Origin: JALYYC01 sp039922495 | Lineage (GTDB): Bacteria > Chloroflexota > Dormibacteria > CF-121 | Assembly (NCBI GenBank): GCA_039922495.1 | Contig: JBDTEO010000028.1 | Coordinates: 79,248-143,247, forward strand | Reading direction: 5' to 3' | DNA: 64,000 nucleotides | In this document: positions 60,544 to 64,000 of the stretch, piece by piece | Layout: every line of letters begins with the position of its first letter | Numbering within the stretch: position 1 is the stretch's first letter | Notes under the pieces: generated by a model | The model's database searches: none | Told to the model about the DNA's origin: nothing | What the model saw: only the letters and a program-made list of their open reading frames with translations | Made by a program: the position numbers and the translations under genes

Positions 60544-61400
60544 GTCCTCTTCGCGCGTCGACCCTGGGCGTTGTCGGCGCCGGCGTGATGGCCGAGGCGG
60601 TCATTGCCGGGGTGCTCGAGCGCAAACTGATCCCGGCGTCGTCGATCATTGCGAGTCATCCGCGCGCCGACCGCCGCCAGGAGCTCGTTAAGAAGTACGG
60701 CATCGAGGTGACCGGCGACAACGCGGCCGCCGCCAACCGCGGGGATCTCGTCCTGCTCGGGATCAAACCGCAGCTGCTATCGCGCGTCCTGGTCGAGCTC
60801 CGCCCCAGCCTGGCCGCGGACAAGCTGGTCATCTCGATCATCGCCGGCGCCACCACGCAGACCCTGCGCACCGCGCTCAATCACGGCGCGCTGGTCCGGG
60901 TGATGCCGAACACGCCGGCGCAGATCGGCGTCGGCATGAACATCTGGTACGCGACGCCGGAAGCGACCGAGACTCACCGGGCGCAGGCTCGCGCGCTCCT
61001 CGGCGCCCTGGGTCGCGAGCTGCAGGTCGACGACGAGAAGTTTGTCGCCATGGCAACCGCGGTCAGTGGCACGGGCCCGACCTACGTCTTCCTGGTGATG
61101 GAGGCGTTGATCGACAGCGCGGTCCATCTCGGCTTTCCGCGGCACCTCGCCCACGACCTGGTGATGGAAACGCTCAAGGGCTCGGTCGCCTTTGCCGAAC
61201 GCTCCGGCAAACACCCGGCCCAGTTGCGTGACATGGTCACCTCGCCCGGTGGGACGTCGGCCGCGGCACTCCACGAGCTGGAACGGGGCCGCCTCCGCAC
61301 GGTGCTCGCCGACGCCGTCTGGGCCGCCTACCGCCGGACGATGTCGCTCTCGGAGAGCCTCAGCGCCGGCAAAGAACCGGACCCGATGCCGCCCGCCTGA
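60540..61400 (+). CDS. proC: pyrroline-5-carboxylate reductase
   Basis: 286 residues. Last step of proline synthesis. GVVGAGVMAEAVIAGVLERK binds NADPH; VRVMPNTPAQIGVGMNIWYA and VSGTGPTYVFLVMEALIDSA, then TSPGGTSAAALHELERG near the C-terminus are family signatures. ATG 60540 lies in the stop of the preceding gene. A further upstream open frame is shadow. Confidence 0.95.
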   Translation: MSPLRASTLGVVGAGVMAEAVIAGVLERKLIPASSIIASHPRADRRQELVKKYGIEVTGDNAAAANRGDLVLLGIKPQLLSRVLVELRPSLAADKLVISIIAGATTQTLRTALNHGALVRVMPNTPAQIGVGMNIWYATPEATETHRAQARALLGALGRELQVDDEKFVAMATAVSGTGPTYVFLVMEALIDSAVHLGFPRHLAHDLVMETLKGSVAFAERSGKHPAQLRDMVTSPGGTSAAALHELERGRLRTVLADAVWAAYRRTMSLSESLSAGKEPDPMPPA

Positions 61401-61464
61401 TCAACCGCGTTCGGGTAACTTGTCACAACACCTTGCCTGAATAGGCCGTGATGCGTATTGCCAT

Positions 61465-61488
61465 AACTATTGCGCTTGCGCTATAGTT
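61465..61488 (+). promoter_or_regulatory. 24-bp dyad operator before the HTH/NTase pair
   Basis: AACTATTGCGC-TT-GCGCTATAGTT, an inverted repeat with one mismatch, ends 6 bp before the ATG at 61495. The very short leader suggests the HTH protein represses its own operon here. Confidence 0.65.
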
Positions 61489-61494
61489 TACGCA

Positions 61495-62160
61495 ATGGAC
61501 CTACTGTCGGTAGGCGAGGCTGCCCAATTCCTTGGCGTTAGCCCACAAAGAGTTCGTGCCCTAATTGGGAGTAAGCGCCTGCCTGCCGTCAAAATCGGTC
61601 GGGATTGGGCGCTCGACAGGCAGGTCTTGGCGCCGGATAACCGTCGCGCAGGGCGGCCCGTGAGTGCCGACAACGCTTGGGCCTTGCTAGCGCTACTCGA
61701 TAATTCGGAAGCGCCTTGGATTGACGTATTTTCACGCTACCGCCTACGGCGCCGGATGCTCGATGATGTAGCAGTAGTGAAGGCTTTGCGTTTTAGCGAG
61801 CCGAGATCAAGGATCTATGAGTGGCGCGTCCTACCTGGCGACCTTCCAAAGCTGCAGAACTACGGCCTTGTCCGTAGTGGTCTCTTTGCACGCGTTCCAA
61901 AACTTGACATCGTAGCGATGGACCACGGGGTCGATGGCTATGTCAGTCCGAAAAACCTGGCACGAATTGAGAGAGATCTCCAGCCCGCGAAGTCGCCGGA
62001 CAACCCGAATGTCGTCTTAAGGGTTCCGTCGCGCCCATGGGTTTTGGGTCAGGGACCGGACGCGCCGGCCGTCGTCGTCGCCGCAGACTTGCTGGATCAC
62101 CGGGATCGCCGGGTGGCACGAGCAAGCCGCACGTTGCTCCACGTAGTTGCCGATCGTTGA
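61495..62160 (+). CDS. excisionase-type HTH protein, antitoxin-like partner
   Basis: 221 residues. The N-terminal 45 residues are an excisionase/MerR-like HTH (LLSVGEAAQFLGVSPQRVRA, LPAVKIGRDWALDRQVL). The remaining about 170 residues (residues 60-220) are not recognised, though RLRRRMLDDVAVVKALRFSE and a strand pair DIVAMDHGVDGYVSP stand out. It overlaps the nucleotidyltransferase gene by 14 bp, and base composition is AT-shifted, so a transferred two-gene module is likely. It could be an antitoxin or defence regulator. Confidence 0.75.
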   Translation: MDLLSVGEAAQFLGVSPQRVRALIGSKRLPAVKIGRDWALDRQVLAPDNRRAGRPVSADNAWALLALLDNSEAPWIDVFSRYRLRRRMLDDVAVVKALRFSEPRSRIYEWRVLPGDLPKLQNYGLVRSGLFARVPKLDIVAMDHGVDGYVSPKNLARIERDLQPAKSPDNPNVVLRVPSRPWVLGQGPDAPAVVVAADLLDHRDRRVARASRTLLHVVADR

Positions 62161-62878
62161 CATCCCCGACCGCGGTGACGCCTTCCACGCGATGTGGGAG
62201 GAACTGATGCGTCTTAACCAGGACCCGCCTGCGCCGTGGACGCTAATTGGCGCCCACATGGTTGCAATGCATGGCTGGATCCGGGGTCGCACGCCCATTC
62301 GCGCGAGTAAGGACGCCGACATCCTTGTTGACGTTCGGATCGTTAGCGAGGGAACTGCCGCCATTAGCAAGGCACTGGTCCGAGACGGCTATCAACTCGC
62401 GGAGAGATCGCCGGGAGGTCACGGCCATTCTTTCGCAAAGGGAGACGTGAGCTTTGATGTCCTTGCGCCCGACGGTCTGGGACCGAAAGCCAAGTTGCTG
62501 ACAGTTGAAAACCTTCAGACTGTGGCGGTCCCAGGCGGCACCCAGGCCCTTCATAGAAGCGCACCTGTGGAAGTGCGCACACGGTCACTCAGTGGAGCGG
62601 TCTCGCTTCCCAATCTACTCGGCGCGATTCTCGTCAAGGTTAGAGCGATCGATGTTGACGACGAACCCCAGGCTCAACGTTCCGATGTCGCTTTTCTCTT
62701 ATCACTAGTTGAGGACCCAGACGAGCTGGCGACGAGCTGCCTACCAGGGGAGAAGGGCTGGCTCCGGAAACACCCCTATTTCGGCGACCCTCAGGATGGC
62801 TGCTGGGATGGAATCCTCGGGGCCGAGGATGGTTCGATCATCTATCGCCGACTTATCGCCCCATCGTCATCATCATGA
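62147..62878 (+). CDS. nucleotidyltransferase-fold protein (toxin or defence type)
   Basis: 243 residues. PWTLIGAHMVAMHGWIRGRT then PIRASKDADILVDVRI gives the nucleotidyltransferase motif: a GA/H helix start followed by an Asp-x-Asp pair (KDADILVD). This resembles AbiEii-type and other toxin nucleotidyltransferases. The later SLPNLLGAILVKVRAI segment fits the helix that follows in such proteins. The C-terminus ends in a Ser-run. It is paired with the HTH gene before it. The target is unknown. Confidence 0.75.
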   Translation: MPIVDIPDRGDAFHAMWEELMRLNQDPPAPWTLIGAHMVAMHGWIRGRTPIRASKDADILVDVRIVSEGTAAISKALVRDGYQLAERSPGGHGHSFAKGDVSFDVLAPDGLGPKAKLLTVENLQTVAVPGGTQALHRSAPVEVRTRSLSGAVSLPNLLGAILVKVRAIDVDDEPQAQRSDVAFLLSLVEDPDELATSCLPGEKGWLRKHPYFGDPQDGCWDGILGAEDGSIIYRRLIAPSSSS

Positions 62879-62891
62879 TCCTGACGTTGAG

Positions 62892-63254
62892 TCAAAAGGC
62901 GATGTTCCGGCCTTCCATCACCAGGTTCGCCCATCCTTTCGGATCCAGCCAGGTTCCCCCGATCGCTTCGACGTCAGCTTGCGAGACCCCACGGGCCTCG
63001 GCACAACCTTTTCAAACGTGGATCCGGATGCCGTTGTCCTTCGCATACCTGAGGACCTCGATGAACGGCGGGACACCTTTCCCTTTCACCGTCTCCGCGA
63101 CGCCCGGCTTGATCAGGTCGGTGGAATCGCCCGCGAGCACGATCCGGACCTGCACGCCGGTTTGCTGCGCGCCCCGCGCGAGATGAAAGGGAATCGTCGC
63201 CTTGGTGGCATCGTTCAATCCCCAGGTCGTCGAAATCGTCAACACCTGATCCAT
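62892..63254 (-). CDS. DsrE-family sulfur-relay protein, candidate selenoprotein (UGA at 63014-63012)
   Basis: Read through one in-frame UGA, the gene gives a 120-residue DsrE/YchN-like protein. The first 80 residues (MDQVLTISTTWGLNDATKAT ... FIEVLRYAKDNGIRIHV) end at UGA. They are followed directly by KGCAEARGVSQADVEAIGGT, WLDPKGWANLVMEGRNIAF and a second stop. Relatives have Cys at the UGA position in a (Y/H)VCxxCAxARG motif, so the UGA would give UxxC. A hairpin with the right geometry for a bacterial SECIS follows. It starts 4 bp after the thioredoxin-like gene. A nonsense mutation is the alternative. Confidence 0.75.
62982..63000 (-). promoter_or_regulatory. SECIS-like stem-loop in the DsrE gene
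   Basis: On the minus strand CGAGGCCC-GUG-GGGUCUCG: eight base pairs (one G-U) with a three-base loop starting G-U, the loop beginning 20 nt after the UGA. Bacterial SECIS elements lie about 16-37 nt downstream with G and U in the loop. Comparative support is lacking. Confidence 0.55.
63012..63014 (-). other. candidate selenocysteine codon in the DsrE gene
   Basis: UGA in frame, at the place of the first Cys in the conserved CxxC of DsrE-family proteins; the second Cys is present three codons on. Confidence 0.7.
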
Positions 63255-63258
63255 CTGC

Positions 63259-63678
63259 TCATCCCGCCTTTGCCAGCTGGCTGGCGATCACCTCGCCGGT
63301 CACAAAGCCGTAGTTGACGGCGACCGGCTTCCCGTCGCCGTCCAGTATCACTGTTGCCGGGACACTCTGCACGCCGAACTGCCCGGCCAGGTCCGGCTCG
63401 CGCGCCGCCATCACCTCATTGACCCGAAAGTGGCCGGCCGACCCATTCAGGGCGGTCAGCGCATCCTTCTGCCGGATGCAATCACCGCACAGCGTGCCGC
63501 TGAACAGCAGGACGGTCCGCTCCCCCTGGCTCATCTCGGGATGCGCACGGCCCTGGAGCACCCGGTGCCGGCGGCCGGCCTGCAGGCGGCGCAGCAGCGC
63601 GCGCCCGGCGAACACCGCCACCAGCGCGATGGCGATGATCACCAACCGGATCGCAATCGACGCGACCTGGTCGACCAT
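63259..63678 (-). CDS. membrane-anchored thioredoxin-like protein (CGDC)
   Basis: 139 residues. One N-terminal membrane helix (IAIRLVIIAIALVAVFAG) and a basic stretch, then a thioredoxin fold facing the other side or the cytoplasm: LLFSGTLCGDCIRQKDAL has the CxxC active site and VQSVPATVILDGDGKPV the cis-Pro. The atypical CGDC dipeptide suggests a special partner. ATG 63678 shares its A with the stop of the DUF4395 gene read through UGA (TGATG), and its stop is 4 bp from the DsrE start. Likely redox partner of both flanking proteins. Confidence 0.88.
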   Translation of the reverse strand: MVDQVASIAIRLVIIAIALVAVFAGRALLRRLQAGRRHRVLQGRAHPEMSQGERTVLLFSGTLCGDCIRQKDALTALNGSAGHFRVNEVMAAREPDLAGQFGVQSVPATVILDGDGKPVAVNYGFVTGEVIASQLAKAG

Positions 63679-64000
63679 CAGCCCTTTACGACTCCTCGCT
63701 TCTCAAGGAAGAAAAATATCTGGCAGCCGAGTCAAAAATTAAAGGCGAGATTGACGAAGGCCAGGATGATGACGATCCAGGCGAGCAGCCAGCCGCCGAG
63801 CGTGAGGCCGACGGCGAAGACGAGCGACGCGAGCACCAGCATGATCCCGCCCAACAGCTGGGCAAAGGCGTGCGGCTTGGGACTTTCGCGGCTGGGCGAT
63901 GGTGTCAACACGCGGGCCGGCTTCAAGACGCTGAGATAGAACTGCCGGAACAAGCCCAGCCTCGGTTGCGCGACTCCGAGCAGCATCACCAGCGCCAGCA
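63678..64000 (-). CDS. DUF4395 membrane protein, candidate selenoprotein, 5' end beyond window
   Basis: At least 107 residues are encoded, and the start lies beyond 64000. One helix segment (LALVMLLGVA) leads to LFRQFYLSVLKPARVL, PKPHAFAQLLGGIMLVLASL and a second helix pair ending VNLAFNF. There UGA (63734-63732) stands where DUF4395 proteins have the first Cys of NFCxGC. The frame continues LGCQIFFFLEKRGVVKG to a stop at 63680-63678, which overlaps the thioredoxin ATG. DUF4395 genes commonly sit beside thioredoxins and sulfurtransferases. Confidence 0.75.
63692..63710 (-). promoter_or_regulatory. weak SECIS-like stem-loop in the DUF4395 gene
   Basis: UUCCUU-GAGAAGC-GAGGAG on the minus strand: six pairs including two G-U, seven-base loop starting with G, loop beginning 28 nt after the UGA. 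Distance and loop base are acceptable; the stem is weak. Confidence 0.35.
63732..63734 (-). other. candidate selenocysteine codon in the DUF4395 gene
   Basis: UGA in frame, replacing the first Cys of the family's C-x-G-C; LGC follows directly. Confidence 0.7.

Noticed and set aside
62892..63254. A general UGA-as-amino-acid genetic code for this organism
   Set aside because: Many genes in the window end properly at TGA, so any recoding is local.

Overview
This 64 kb window is GC-rich chromosomal DNA. It most resembles a soil bacterium of the Chloroflexota/Dormibacterota type, though the phylum is inferred from overall gene style and not proven here. Genes are tightly packed with many ATGA/TGATG start-stop overlaps. 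I found no rRNA, tRNA, CRISPR array, prophage or insertion sequence.

Layout. 1-3.3 kb: nucleotide-sugar genes (dTDP-glucose dehydratase, UDP-glucose dehydrogenase, UDP-glucuronate decarboxylase). 3.2-6.5 kb: a dnaG-rpoD operon. 6.6-20.1 kb: a glycerol/dihydroxyacetone island. Its ten-gene minus-strand run is glpF-dhaK-dhaL-glpK-glpA-glpB-glpC-dhaM-SHOCT-aldo/keto reductase. It is preceded by two GlpP-type antiterminators and a leader terminator, and lies divergent to ptsH-ptsI. Glycerol enters by GlpF. It is then phosphorylated by GlpK and oxidised by GlpABC, while dihydroxyacetone is phosphorylated by DhaKLM using phosphate passed from EI and HPr. 20-28.8 kb: a repeat protein, a methyltransferase, a spermidine-synthase-like membrane protein, an AT-rich 'mobile mystery' HTH/Fic module, a decayed phosphotransferase, a threonine synthase and a lipoprotein. 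29-35.9 kb: homoserine dehydrogenase, LuxR-type regulators, a stretch of broken genes (MEDS regulator, SBP56 fragment), a DUF5996 protein, an HExxH protein and a pirin. 35.9-39 kb: a sugar ABC transporter. 39.4-48.4 kb: CPBP protease, a hemA-hemL-lysE-asd-lysC-thrB cluster, and a second threonine synthase behind a SAM-I riboswitch. 48.4-57.8 kb: an HtrA protease and two divergent, mirrored histidine kinase/response regulator/GGDEF modules. 58-61.4 kb: a SnoaL-like protein, three small related proteins, a nitronate monooxygenase and ProC. 61.4-62.9 kb: an AT-richer HTH/nucleotidyltransferase pair.

The most striking region is the right end (62.9-64 kb, minus strand). A DUF4395-like membrane protein, a membrane-anchored thioredoxin (CGDC) and a DsrE-family protein form one compact operon. 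The first and third genes each have an in-frame UGA exactly where the family has the first Cys of a CxxC motif, and the reading frame continues with family-like sequence to a proper stop. The DUF4395 frame, read through UGA, ends in a TGATG overlap with the thioredoxin start. I read both as candidate selenoproteins (UxxC), forming a selenocysteine/thiol redox or sulfur relay.

Other notable signals are the SAM-I riboswitch in front of a threonine synthase, a GlpP-type promoter/leader/terminator upstream of glpF, a dispersed G/C-rich hairpin repeat with one copy apparently breaking a gene, and a three-member family of small proteins I do not recognise.
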